From: an uncultured Pelagibacteraceae bacterium
Lineage (GTDB): Bacteria; Pseudomonadota; Alphaproteobacteria; Pelagibacterales; Pelagibacteraceae
NCBI GenBank assembly: GCA_902587145.1
Contig: CACIKD010000002.1
Coordinates: forward strand, 80,072 to 144,071
Direction of reading: 5' to 3'
DNA length: 64,000 nucleotides
The first letter of the stretch is position 1. The number at the start of each line of letters is the position of its first letter. Below, piece by piece: positions 26,108-34,185 of this stretch. The notes beneath the pieces were generated by a model. It had not been told where the DNA came from, searched no databases, and saw only the letters and a program-made list of their open reading frames with translations. Made by a program: the position numbers and the translations under genes.

Positions 26108-26458
26108 TTAATAAATTGTGGCTCCAAATACTTTTACTAAGTCGCCTTCAACTCCCAAAACTAATCTGCCCAGAAATTCCCCTTTAACGGTATCACTTTT
26201 TTGCTTATACAAAACAGTAATAAAATTATCTCTTCTTATACAGCCTAATACTTCTTGCTGCTCAGAAAGACTTGTTAGCAATTTATTGCTAGCCCATTGC
26301 TTTCCTAGCTCTACCTCATTAGCACCGTAAAGCATCTGAGATGAGAAATCCTTTGTAAAACCTCCGTAATCTTTAATATTGGAAGATTTTACTAAGTTAG
26401 ACCAAATAGGACTAGCGATCTTAATGATTTCATCATCGCTTTTCTCTAACAAGTTCAT
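26108..26458 (-). CDS. small protein downstream of aprA, unknown function
   Basis: 116 residues from the ATG at 26458, 11 bases after the aprA stop; an upstream start would lie inside aprA and add a very basic leader, so I reject it. Sequence has no signal peptide or membrane segment, starts NLLEKSDDEIIKIASPIW and ends in beta-strand-rich GRLVLGVEGDLVKVFG. I do not recognise a family. Its co-direction and close spacing suggest co-transcription with aprMBA, perhaps as an accessory. A short inverted repeat overlaps its stop codon. Confidence 0.6.
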   Translation of the reverse strand: MNLLEKSDDEIIKIASPIWSNLVKSSNIKDYGGFTKDFSSQMLYGANEVELGKQWASNKLLTSLSEQQEVLGCIRRDNFITVLYKQKSDTVKGEFLGRLVLGVEGDLVKVFGATIY

Positions 26459-26468
26459 TTTGATAAAT

Positions 26469-28328
26469 TTAAGAGGCCTTCTTTTTCTTATCGTCGCCAA
26501 CTATGTGATATACAGGCATTTTTTCCAATGTAAATTTGCCAGTTTTTGGGTCTCTTCTTGATACAGTTAAACAATGCCAATTTTCGTCATCAAGCTTTAA
26601 CTTATCACCCCTGTAATAGTATCCAGGCCAACGTGTCTCTTCTCTAAAAAGAGTATGTTCAGTCACGCATTGTGAAGTTAAAGTCCTATGTTTTAATTCC
26701 CAAGCTCTCATTAATTGGTGATAATCTTCAGCACCTACATTTTCTAAATCTTCTTGTAACCAGTCTAGTAATTCTAAACCTTTTTTCAATAAATTATCAT
26801 TAGTCATATAATTAGCAGTAATCCCACCTACATACTCATCCATTATTTTCTGAAGTCTTTGCAATCCTTGAATAGGAGAAATGTAACTCGGTGAAACTGT
26901 TCCGCCTGTAATCTCGTTTCTACCGATAGTATAATTGTCTAAAGGTTTATAGATGATATCTCTCAAATTATTACATTGGTTATCACTTACATTAATATCT
27001 TCAGCTTTTTTATCTTCTATATATTTTACTGCTGCTTTTGCTGCCAATCTTCCTTCTGTGAAAGAACCGGATGAAAATTTATGAGCACTTCCTCCAACAG
27101 TATCACCTGCACCAAACAAACCTTCAACTGTGGTCATTCTGTTATAACCCCAAAAATATTCTGGCGGAGCTATGTCTTCTGGACCGCTAACCCAAGCTCC
27201 AGAGCAAGTAGCATGAGAGCCCATGACGTATGGTTCGGATGTCGTTAATTCAGGATTAGTATATTTAGGATCAATGTTTTGTGAAGCCCATACAACAGCT
27301 TGACCAACAGTCATACCTAAAAAATTTTCCCATCCAACCGTTTCTAAATGTGGATCTTGGAAAGCTTCTTTTGTAACCATGTGAATTGGTCCACCTCCGG
27401 CCATTACTTCTTGTATAAATGCATGATTTCTTAAACAAGTTGGAGTTGGGTGATGATCTATATACTCGCCTACTAACTCTTTTGTTTTATCGTACCATTT
27501 TTTCTCATAGTTCTCACCATTTGCATTTTGCGTGTAAGTTTTTAAGTGTAAAAAATAAGCGCCTACAGGACCATATCCATCTTTAAATCTACATAATACA
27601 ATTCTATTCTCCATTTGAGTCATTTTTGCTCCAGCTGCGATCGGTAAAGCATAAGCAGATCCATTACTCCAAGGAGCGTACCAAGTTCTTCCCATTCCTT
27701 CTCCAACTGCCCTAGGCTTAAATATATGTGACGCTCCACCTGCAGCTACTATTACTGTTTTAGCTTTAAACACATGATAGTCACCAGTTCTCATATTAAA
27801 ACCTACCGCTCCACCAACTCTATTCTCATTATTTTCATCCATCAGTAAGTGTGTGACCATTATTCTATTATAAATTTTATCCGCAGATTTTTTTGCAGCT
27901 TCAGCTACAATTGGTTTGTAGCTCTCTCCGTGAATCATAATTTGCCATTTGCCCTCTCTTTGGTACCTGCCAGTTTTTTTATCTTTCATCATGGGAAGAC
28001 CCCATTCATCAAACATGTGCACTGTAGAGTCAACATGACGAGCCATATCATAACCAAGGTCTTCTCTTACTAATCCCATAAGATCATTTCTTGCATATCT
28101 AACATGATCTTCAGGTTGATTTTCGTTCCATCTCATGCCCATGTAGCAGTTTATAGCGTACAAGCCTTGGGCCACTGCACCACTTCTATCTATATTAGCT
28201 TTTTCTACACAGATGATTTTTAAATCTCTTCCCCAGTGTCTGGCTTCAAATGTAGCACCTGTTCCGGCCATACCTCCACCTACTACAAGAACATCGCAAT
28301 TTTCGTGAACAGTTTTTCTTTTTGGCAT
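26469..28328 (-). CDS. aprA: adenylylsulfate reductase alpha subunit
   Basis: 619-residue FAD subunit of APS reductase. FAD motif VLVVGGGMAGTGATFEARHWG near residue 12, AVAQGLYAINCYMGMRWNEN near 50, and GMGRTWYAPWSNGSAYA near 225 are typical AprA. In the reverse direction it oxidises sulfite plus AMP to APS, passing electrons via AprB. It overlaps the aprB stop by one base. Of the aprA lineages it looks like the sulfite-oxidising SAR11 form, with a membrane protein upstream rather than QmoABC; this is based on context. Confidence 0.93.
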   Translation of the reverse strand: MPKRKTVHENCDVLVVGGGMAGTGATFEARHWGRDLKIICVEKANIDRSGAVAQGLYAINCYMGMRWNENQPEDHVRYARNDLMGLVREDLGYDMARHVDSTVHMFDEWGLPMMKDKKTGRYQREGKWQIMIHGESYKPIVAEAAKKSADKIYNRIMVTHLLMDENNENRVGGAVGFNMRTGDYHVFKAKTVIVAAGGASHIFKPRAVGEGMGRTWYAPWSNGSAYALPIAAGAKMTQMENRIVLCRFKDGYGPVGAYFLHLKTYTQNANGENYEKKWYDKTKELVGEYIDHHPTPTCLRNHAFIQEVMAGGGPIHMVTKEAFQDPHLETVGWENFLGMTVGQAVVWASQNIDPKYTNPELTTSEPYVMGSHATCSGAWVSGPEDIAPPEYFWGYNRMTTVEGLFGAGDTVGGSAHKFSSGSFTEGRLAAKAAVKYIEDKKAEDINVSDNQCNNLRDIIYKPLDNYTIGRNEITGGTVSPSYISPIQGLQRLQKIMDEYVGGITANYMTNDNLLKKGLELLDWLQEDLENVGAEDYHQLMRAWELKHRTLTSQCVTEHTLFREETRWPGYYYRGDKLKLDDENWHCLTVSRRDPKTGKFTLEKMPVYHIVGDDKKKKAS

Positions 28329-28798
28329 TAATAATAAACTCCCTTTTTAAAAGAGTCTTTACTAATTGTAGGTAAATCTTTCTTAGTATCTAATCCCTCA
28401 GGCTCAGAGTAAAGAACTTGAGAATTCATTTCACCTTGTCGAGGTTTATCTCCCTCAGCTAATTTTGGAATAAATTTTCCCCAAGGTTTTGTTGTAATGG
28501 GAGAGACAAAATCTTTTTCTGTTCCATTTCTGAATTTAATTTTCCAAGAAATAGTTCCCTTTTCTTCTTCTCTTCTAACTCTTACACTGTGTCCCATGGG
28601 AGCAAAATCTGCATATCCTCTAACATCAATGGCATGATTAGGACATGCTTTAACACATGAATAACATTCCCAACAAAAATTAGGTTCAATATTTTTTGCT
28701 CTTCTGATAGTTTCATCGATATGCATAATGTCTGAAGGGCAAATATCTACGCAATGCCCGCATCCATCACATCTTGTCATATATACAAAAGTAGACAT
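28328..28798 (-). CDS. aprB: adenylylsulfate reductase beta subunit
   Basis: 156 residues with two [4Fe-4S] motifs, CDGCGHCVDICPS near residue 10 and CWECYSCVKACPN near 42, then a beta-rich tail that wraps AprA. It relays electrons between the AprA flavin and the membrane partner. Starts 63 bases after the end of the AprM-like gene. Confidence 0.92.
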   Translation of the reverse strand: MSTFVYMTRCDGCGHCVDICPSDIMHIDETIRRAKNIEPNFCWECYSCVKACPNHAIDVRGYADFAPMGHSVRVRREEEKGTISWKIKFRNGTEKDFVSPITTKPWGKFIPKLAEGDKPRQGEMNSQVLYSEPEGLDTKKDLPTISKDSFKKGVYY

Positions 28799-28861
28799 AA
28801 TTATTTCCTCTTAGTTTCTATAATAGCTTTAAATAATATACTAGTTTTATTAATCATGATG

Positions 28862-29653
28862 TTAATAATGTTTTGGTTGTTCTCTTTTAATACCAAGGCC
28901 AAATTGCTCTGGTGCGTCCGCTGGTGGAGGCAAATTGTCTCTAGACCCATCGGCCTCTGCTAAATTTTTTTGTATAGCAGCACCCGGTTTATAAAACATG
29001 TGGGCAAATTTAGACCAATAAACTCCACCAAATAAAGCTAAATTTGCAAAGATAAATAAAATTAAAAATAAATAACTTAATCCCGTCATTCCAGAAGATT
29101 GAAAATAAGACCAAGCTAATCCAAAAGTAGCGCATGCTAGTAAAGCTAAAACAAATAAATCAGCGGCAATAATTCTGTACCAAGGATGTGCTTCTGCGGA
29201 TACATCTACTCTTAAAAAAAACCAAAACCAATACCCACCTAAACATGTCATTATTGCTCCAACGTGCCAGATAATTGGAATATAAGATGGCGCTGCTACG
29301 CCATCAGAATATTTAAATATTAAAACTACAGATGCGATCCAAAAAAGGATTGTTCCATACATTCCAAGCACATGAGCCAGTCTTCTCTTTCCAAATCCAA
29401 GCTCTGATGTAGTTGCGATATCACTAGCAACTGTTTTTAAAATTACGGCTGTTTTTTTTCCAGCGCTTAATTCTGTTTTTGCGGATTTTTTTGCTTTTTG
29501 AGCATTTCTAAAAAAATAAACTACATTTTTTTTATGTAGCATATCTAAGCCTGTTCCAATAATAATTAAAAGTACCATAGCAATTACAAAAAATTGCAAG
29601 AAAATTGATGGTACTGTTTGTGAAAGTTCTGCAAATGGGTTAATTGAAAACAT
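28862..29653 (-). CDS. aprM: AprM-like membrane electron carrier of APS reductase
   Basis: 263 residues, about six membrane helices, with histidines in helices (LAHVLGMYGT, IIWHVGAIMTC, SKFAHMFYKPG) that could bind heme b. Related in look to heterodisulfide-reductase/QmoC and narG-gamma membrane subunits. Placed directly upstream of aprBA on the same strand, as AprM in bacteria lacking Qmo. Proposed to pass electrons from sulfite oxidation to the quinone pool. Function inferred from position and topology. Confidence 0.8.
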   Translation of the reverse strand: MFSINPFAELSQTVPSIFLQFFVIAMVLLIIIGTGLDMLHKKNVVYFFRNAQKAKKSAKTELSAGKKTAVILKTVASDIATTSELGFGKRRLAHVLGMYGTILFWIASVVLIFKYSDGVAAPSYIPIIWHVGAIMTCLGGYWFWFFLRVDVSAEAHPWYRIIAADLFVLALLACATFGLAWSYFQSSGMTGLSYLFLILFIFANLALFGGVYWSKFAHMFYKPGAAIQKNLAEADGSRDNLPPPADAPEQFGLGIKREQPKHY

Positions 29654-29704
29654 AAATAATTTTAGTAGTTTGATGTATACAGGTCAAGTGAGAACAATTC
29701 GCAA

Positions 29705-30097
29705 TTATTTTAGCTTTCCATCCTTTCTCATTTGTTCCCTAATTTTAGTTGCTGAAATTTGCTGCGTCTTTTCGTCAAGAACTATTTCTTCAATTTTATA
29801 ACCAACACCTCTTCCATAACAAATGTTTGTTAGATTTGGTACTAGTGTAACTTTTATTCTACCTTGATAATCTTTTAAAGCCTCTAAAATATTTTTTTTT
29901 ACCGTCTCAAAATTAAAAGGATTGTCATCTACGCCTTGGACGTCACGTACCATAATATTAACTTGACCAGTCTTTTTTAGTATCTCTTCAAATAGTTTCT
30001 GATGACCAGCGTGCCAAGGTTGCCATCTTCCAAGCATTTGAGCAGTTGGTTTTTTGTTATCCCAGACATGACCATCATTTTTCATTTGGTCTGCCAT
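29705..30097 (-). CDS. small cytidylyl/adenylyltransferase-like protein
   Basis: 130 residues, about a single nucleotidyltransferase domain. The HxGH-type motif GRWQPWHAGHQKLF is near residue 22 and the second motif ISATKIREQM near 113, so it is of the NadR/PPAT-like superfamily. It lies 9 bases after the CADD-like gene and 51 bases before aprM on the same strand. The substrate is unknown. It lacks the size and features of ATP sulfurylase, though it sits where sat might be expected. Confidence 0.65.
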   Translation of the reverse strand: MADQMKNDGHVWDNKKPTAQMLGRWQPWHAGHQKLFEEILKKTGQVNIMVRDVQGVDDNPFNFETVKKNILEALKDYQGRIKVTLVPNLTNICYGRGVGYKIEEIVLDEKTQQISATKIREQMRKDGKLK

Positions 30098-30106
30098 AAA
30101 GTTTCT

Positions 30107-30772
30107 TTAAGCAGCGGCTTGTATTTTATGCTTTGTCGACATTCCGCTTAAGAAATTCCAAAGATATCTAGCTGTTAGCATTGAAGCTTTTTCAGCTTTA
30201 ACTTTTTCTTCCTCTGTTAAAGCGTCTAAAAGTTTTTCACATTCTTTTCTATGAATTACATCAGCAGCTTTATGAGCTTCGAAAAACTCTAAACCTTCTT
30301 TTGATGTAACTCCATAAAAGTTTTTAAGTCCTCTTATTTTTGTTTCAGCAATTTCAGGAATTTGCCTTTCATAAGTATATAAAGAAGCTAAACCTTCAGC
30401 ATATGATTTTCTTGCTTGATGAAAAAAGTTTTCAATCATATCGTTAGTAAACCACTCTCTTTTTACATCTTCGATTTTATCTTTGTCAGCACCCATTGCT
30501 AATGCAAAGTTTTTCCATAGCTTTGGATGGTCTGCGTTTGGATTTTCTTCATCTTGAAGATTTTCTAAAAGAATTTTTCTTTTTTCAATGTCTTCACAAA
30601 TTGAATGTGTAGCGCTTATGTATCTTGGAAACGCTTTTACGTGTTGGTAATATTGTTCTGCGTAATCCTTAATTATTTCTCTCGTTAATTTTCCTTCATT
30701 CCATGACTTATAAAACGGGTGATTTAATAAATGGTACTGGTCTAATTTTTTATTAAGTTCTTGTGAAAACAT
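30107..30772 (-). CDS. CADD-type diiron protein, candidate self-sacrificing p-aminobenzoate synthase
   Basis: 221-residue TENA/PqqC/heme-oxygenase-like four-helix protein. From memory it aligns along its length with Chlamydia CADD. Metal ligands Glu75, His82, Glu135, His167, Asp171 and His174 are all present, as are Tyr21 (equivalent of the sacrificial Tyr27) and Lys145 (equivalent of Lys152). CADD makes the aminobenzoate of folate from its own tyrosine. It has a good ribosome site (AAGGAG) and leads the group going on to a nucleotidyltransferase and aprMBA. Related TenA-type thiaminase is ruled out by the missing catalytic cysteine. Confidence 0.82.
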   Translation of the reverse strand: MFSQELNKKLDQYHLLNHPFYKSWNEGKLTREIIKDYAEQYYQHVKAFPRYISATHSICEDIEKRKILLENLQDEENPNADHPKLWKNFALAMGADKDKIEDVKREWFTNDMIENFFHQARKSYAEGLASLYTYERQIPEIAETKIRGLKNFYGVTSKEGLEFFEAHKAADVIHRKECEKLLDALTEEEKVKAEKASMLTARYLWNFLSGMSTKHKIQAAA

Positions 30773-30917
30773 ATATCTCCTTGGTTAATTAACATTATTA
30801 AAACTGTTTCGACTTAGGAAATAGAATAATGATTTATCCACATTAAGTATACAAAAAAAAGTGCGATGTTCTCGTTTTGATTCACCTTTGATTCCAATTT
30901 AGACTCAAAATACAACC

Positions 30918-32144
30918 TTAAATTGTTGCTTCTGATCTTTGAATAGGCCTTTCATTAATAGGGTAATGAACGATTGTTGCAAATATCGACAAGGCAATGG
31001 CCATGTAAAAAGCATTATCATAAGAACCAAATTGATCATAAAAATATCCTCCTAGATACGCTCCTATGAAAGCTCCAACTTGGTGACTCAAAAAAACAAT
31101 TCCAAAAAGCGAACTTAAATATTTAGTCCCAAATATTTGCGCTACTATTCCATTGGTTGGAGGGACAGTAGATAACCATAATAATCCAAAAGAAATTCCA
31201 AAAACTATTGACATTATATTTGATGGAGGTGAAAAAATAAAAATAGCTATAGATACAGCTCGCAAGGCATAGAGAATACAAAGTAAACTTTTTTTTCTAT
31301 ATTTAGTTCCTAAATAACCCATGCCCAAAGTTCCAATAATATTAAATAATCCTATTAGTGCTAAAATAATAGTTGCTGACCAACCCCCCATACCCCTTTC
31401 TTGCATATATCCGGGTATATGCGTAGCGATCAATGTTATTTGGAACCCACAAACAAAAAAGCCTGCATTAAGTAAAAGATATCCTTTATGTGAAAAAGCT
31501 TCTTTTAGTGCTTCAAAAAAAGTTTGATCTTTTACGATAGGTTGGTTTTTATCAATTAATTTTTTTGGAGCAAATATAAATAATGAAACTATTGATCCAA
31601 GTAAAATAAAATATAAGAAATATTTTAAAGTTTCTTCCCAGCCAAATTCCCCTAAGGAATATTTTGTAAACAAAGGTGCAATAAAATATCCAACTGACGC
31701 TGCTGCAGTAACAAGACCTGATGCTATTGTTCTTTTTTCATTTGGAAAATGTTTGCTGACTTCGGAAACGGGCACACTTATTGCTGTGGCTCCTAAAGCA
31801 ATACCGATTAAAACTCCAAGACTAATTTGAAAATAAACACCTGTATTCGGTCCAGAATAAAGCATAAATATACCTGCACCAAATATCAAGAAACCTATAA
31901 AAACAGCTTTATTACCACCAAACCTATCTGCAACTAATCCAAACAAAGGTGAAAACATTCCCCAAAAAATCATTTGAATACCGATTGCTAAACCAAATTC
32001 TGTACGCGTGCATCCTAGTCCCTCTTCAAAAGCTTGAAAAAAAAGACCAAAGGTCTGTCTTAAACCCATAGAAATCATTATCACTACACAGGCGGAAATA
32101 AGTACAATAAGTGTTAATTTATTATTTATGAATTTTTCTGACAT
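30918..32144 (-). CDS. MFS transporter (OFA/monocarboxylate type)
   Basis: 408 residues, 12 predicted membrane helices. The segment FADRFGGNKAVFIGFL after helix 2 and WLSTVPPTNGIVAQIFGTKY in the second half place it near the oxalate:formate/monocarboxylate branch of the major facilitator superfamily. Substrate unknown. Its ATG overlaps nothing: one base separates it from the stop of the upstream metC-like gene, so these two form an operon. The 145-base gap downstream holds nothing I can name. Confidence 0.75.
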   Translation of the reverse strand: MSEKFINNKLTLIVLISACVVIMISMGLRQTFGLFFQAFEEGLGCTRTEFGLAIGIQMIFWGMFSPLFGLVADRFGGNKAVFIGFLIFGAGIFMLYSGPNTGVYFQISLGVLIGIALGATAISVPVSEVSKHFPNEKRTIASGLVTAAASVGYFIAPLFTKYSLGEFGWEETLKYFLYFILLGSIVSLFIFAPKKLIDKNQPIVKDQTFFEALKEAFSHKGYLLLNAGFFVCGFQITLIATHIPGYMQERGMGGWSATIILALIGLFNIIGTLGMGYLGTKYRKKSLLCILYALRAVSIAIFIFSPPSNIMSIVFGISFGLLWLSTVPPTNGIVAQIFGTKYLSSLFGIVFLSHQVGAFIGAYLGGYFYDQFGSYDNAFYMAIALSIFATIVHYPINERPIQRSEATI

Positions 32145-32145
32145 T

Positions 32146-33321
32146 TTATTTAATATACTTTATCGCATTTTTTAAATCATCAATAAGATCTTTAGGATCT
32201 TCTAAACCAATGTGGAGTCTTACAATGTGTTCATCTTTTTTTAAATTTAAATAGCTTCTGTATCCTCTTTCGACTATTTCTTGGTGTAGTGCTAAACTTT
32301 CAAATCCACCCCAACTATAGCCATACCCAAAGAGTTTGAGAGAATTTACAAATTTTTTAATAGAATTCTTATCTTTTGATTTTATTCTCAAACCCATTAG
32401 TCCTGAAGCACCTTTAAAATATTTTTTCCACATTCTAAAATTAAAAGAATCTTTTTTATAAGGATAAAGCAATGTGACTTTTTTATTTTTTGAAAGAAAT
32501 GCAGCTACTTTTTTTGCATTTGCTTGATGTTTTTCTAGTCTAATATCTAAAGTTCTTAAACCTCTTAAAATTAAGTATGCATCATCGGGACTTAGTCTTA
32601 ATCCTGTTATTTTATTAGTTTGTTCAACTAATTTGAAAGTTTTTTTGTTTACAGCTAGACTGCCACCCATTACGTCTGAATGCCCAGAATAATACTTTGT
32701 TGCTGAAACAATTGACATATCAAATCCTAATTTAATGGGTTTAAAAAAATATGGGGTTGCCCAAGTATTATCAATGGCAGTAAAAATTTTTTTTCTTTTT
32801 GCAATTTTAATTATCTTAGATAAATCTTGAAATTCAAAGGTATTGCTACCTGGACATTCTACAAAAATAAGTTTTGTTTTACTTGTTATATTTTTTGAAA
32901 TAGTTTTCAAATCATGTGGGTTATAAAATTTAGTTTTAATTTTAAAATCTTTTAAAAATGTCTCTGTAAAAAGACGAGTAGGAAAGTAAACTGGGTCTGC
33001 TACTAAAATTTCATCTCCTGGACGCACCACACTAAAAATAGCTAGAAAGACTGATCCAAAGCCGGTTGGAGTTAAAAAGGTATGATAACTTTCTTCTAAT
33101 TCTGATAAAATTTTTTGTAAAATATGTGTTGTTGAAGTTCCTTGTCTGCCATAATCAAAGTGGCCTCCTCTAGGGTCTTTCTTGTATTTTTTTTGCATCT
33201 TACGTATATCTTGTAAAGATTTAAAAATAATTGTAGATGCTCTTACAACTGGGGGATTGACTGACTGATTATGAAAATCCTTAGCAGTATGTTTTAGAAA
33301 TGTGTTTATAGACTTTTTCAT
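32146..33321 (-). CDS. metC: cystathionine beta-lyase-like PLP enzyme
   Basis: 391 residues of the Cys/Met metabolism PLP family. The PLP lysine is in SATKYYSGHSDVMGG (near residue 200), with DNTWATPYFF just before and GRQGTSTTHIL near 55, all family-typical. It would cleave cystathionine or a related thioether. The following MFS gene is 1 base away. Cystathionine gamma-lyase or methionine gamma-lyase activity cannot be told apart by eye. Confidence 0.8.
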   Translation of the reverse strand: MKKSINTFLKHTAKDFHNQSVNPPVVRASTIIFKSLQDIRKMQKKYKKDPRGGHFDYGRQGTSTTHILQKILSELEESYHTFLTPTGFGSVFLAIFSVVRPGDEILVADPVYFPTRLFTETFLKDFKIKTKFYNPHDLKTISKNITSKTKLIFVECPGSNTFEFQDLSKIIKIAKRKKIFTAIDNTWATPYFFKPIKLGFDMSIVSATKYYSGHSDVMGGSLAVNKKTFKLVEQTNKITGLRLSPDDAYLILRGLRTLDIRLEKHQANAKKVAAFLSKNKKVTLLYPYKKDSFNFRMWKKYFKGASGLMGLRIKSKDKNSIKKFVNSLKLFGYGYSWGGFESLALHQEIVERGYRSYLNLKKDEHIVRLHIGLEDPKDLIDDLKNAIKYIK

Positions 33322-33385
33322 AAAAAGAGTATAAGTGAACTTTATATAAGTTTATTTAATTAAGATATAAAAAAGGAGGCGAAAA

Positions 33386-33469
33386 TATGGGTTACCCTAA
33401 AAAACATAGAGGTAGACGTAAAATAGGATCAAAAAAAAGAAGAGCAAGAAAAAGAAATAAACGTAAATA
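33386..33469 (+). CDS. 27-residue extremely basic peptide, ribosomal-protein-like
   Basis: Open frame of 27 codons with a perfect ribosome site (AAAGGAGGCG, 33371-33380) 5 bases before ATG. The peptide reads MGYPKKHRGRRKIGSKKRRA then RKRNKRK: 17 of 27 residues are Arg, Lys or His. It resembles in size and charge the small ribosomal proteins bTHX and bS22, without clear identity. It lies 11 bases before the next gene and 64 bases from the divergent metC-like gene. The strong ribosome site makes chance unlikely. Confidence 0.65.
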
Positions 33470-33480
33470 AGATTTTATAA

Positions 33481-34185
33481 ATGAGAGAAATAACACAAAT
33501 CCGTAAACTAAGTTTATGGATTTTTTTCCTACCATTAATAGCCATTAACCTTTGTCTTTTTATATCTGTGAATCCCAGTCTTTTAGAGGGAACTATTTTT
33601 GCTGTTGATCAAATAGGAAGGTCAGGTTTTTCAATTCCTTATTTGGATGGAAGTCTTTCTATAAGCAGAGCCTCTAGAACTTTTCCTCAATATTTAATTT
33701 TTAAACCCTCAATGATTATTACTGGAATTCTTTTATTCTATTATTGGAATAATAATAATAATTTAATTTGTAAAATAAGAAATACAGAAAATTTTAAATA
33801 TAAATTTCGTATATTTGGGATACTGTCAGCAATATTTTTAATTATTCATTCAATTTTTTTAGGAGTTAAATTTGATATCCAAATTTATAAGTTATTTAGG
33901 AGAGTAGTTTTGCTTTTATTTATTATTTTTGAATTGATTGCTCAAGGTATGCTGGTTTATTATTTATTCAACATAAAATCAAAAATTTCTGATATCACAA
34001 ATAAAAAAATTCTAGTAATTAAAATGATATTAGTTTCAATTTTAGTTATTGTGGCCTTTGCCAGTCTTCCTATTTTAGTAACTAAAGGCAATACACATTT
34101 TAAACATGCTCTTGAATGGAACTATTTCGTTGGGGTAATAACTTTTTATTTATTGACGTTTTTTTTCTGGAGAAGAACCACGTAA
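33481..34185 (+). CDS. six-helix membrane protein, possibly Frag1/DRAM-like
   Basis: 234 residues with six hydrophobic segments (about 11-31, 76-96, 105-125, 133-153, 170-190, 208-228). A long loop lies between the first two helices. The ending HALEWNYFVGVITFYLLTF is reminiscent of Frag1/DRAM/Sfk1 proteins; I cannot be sure. It follows the 27-residue peptide gene by 11 bases. The structured RNA of the minus strand begins at its stop codon. Confidence 0.6.
   Translation: MREITQIRKLSLWIFFLPLIAINLCLFISVNPSLLEGTIFAVDQIGRSGFSIPYLDGSLSISRASRTFPQYLIFKPSMIITGILLFYYWNNNNNLICKIRNTENFKYKFRIFGILSAIFLIIHSIFLGVKFDIQIYKLFRRVVLLLFIIFELIAQGMLVYYLFNIKSKISDITNKKILVIKMILVSILVIVAFASLPILVTKGNTHFKHALEWNYFVGVITFYLLTFFFWRRTT

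Noticed and set aside
29705-30097. ATP sulfurylase (sat)
   Set aside because: At 130 residues it is too short and the motifs fit other nucleotidyltransferases.
30773-30917. SOS box upstream of the CADD-like gene (GAAT...GAAC)
   Set aside because: Spacing is one base off and the first half-site is imperfect; no damage-related gene is adjacent.
33322-33385. SAM riboswitch before the metC-like gene
   Set aside because: The gap is only 64 bases and shows no pseudoknot or stem pattern of SAM-II or SAM-V elements.
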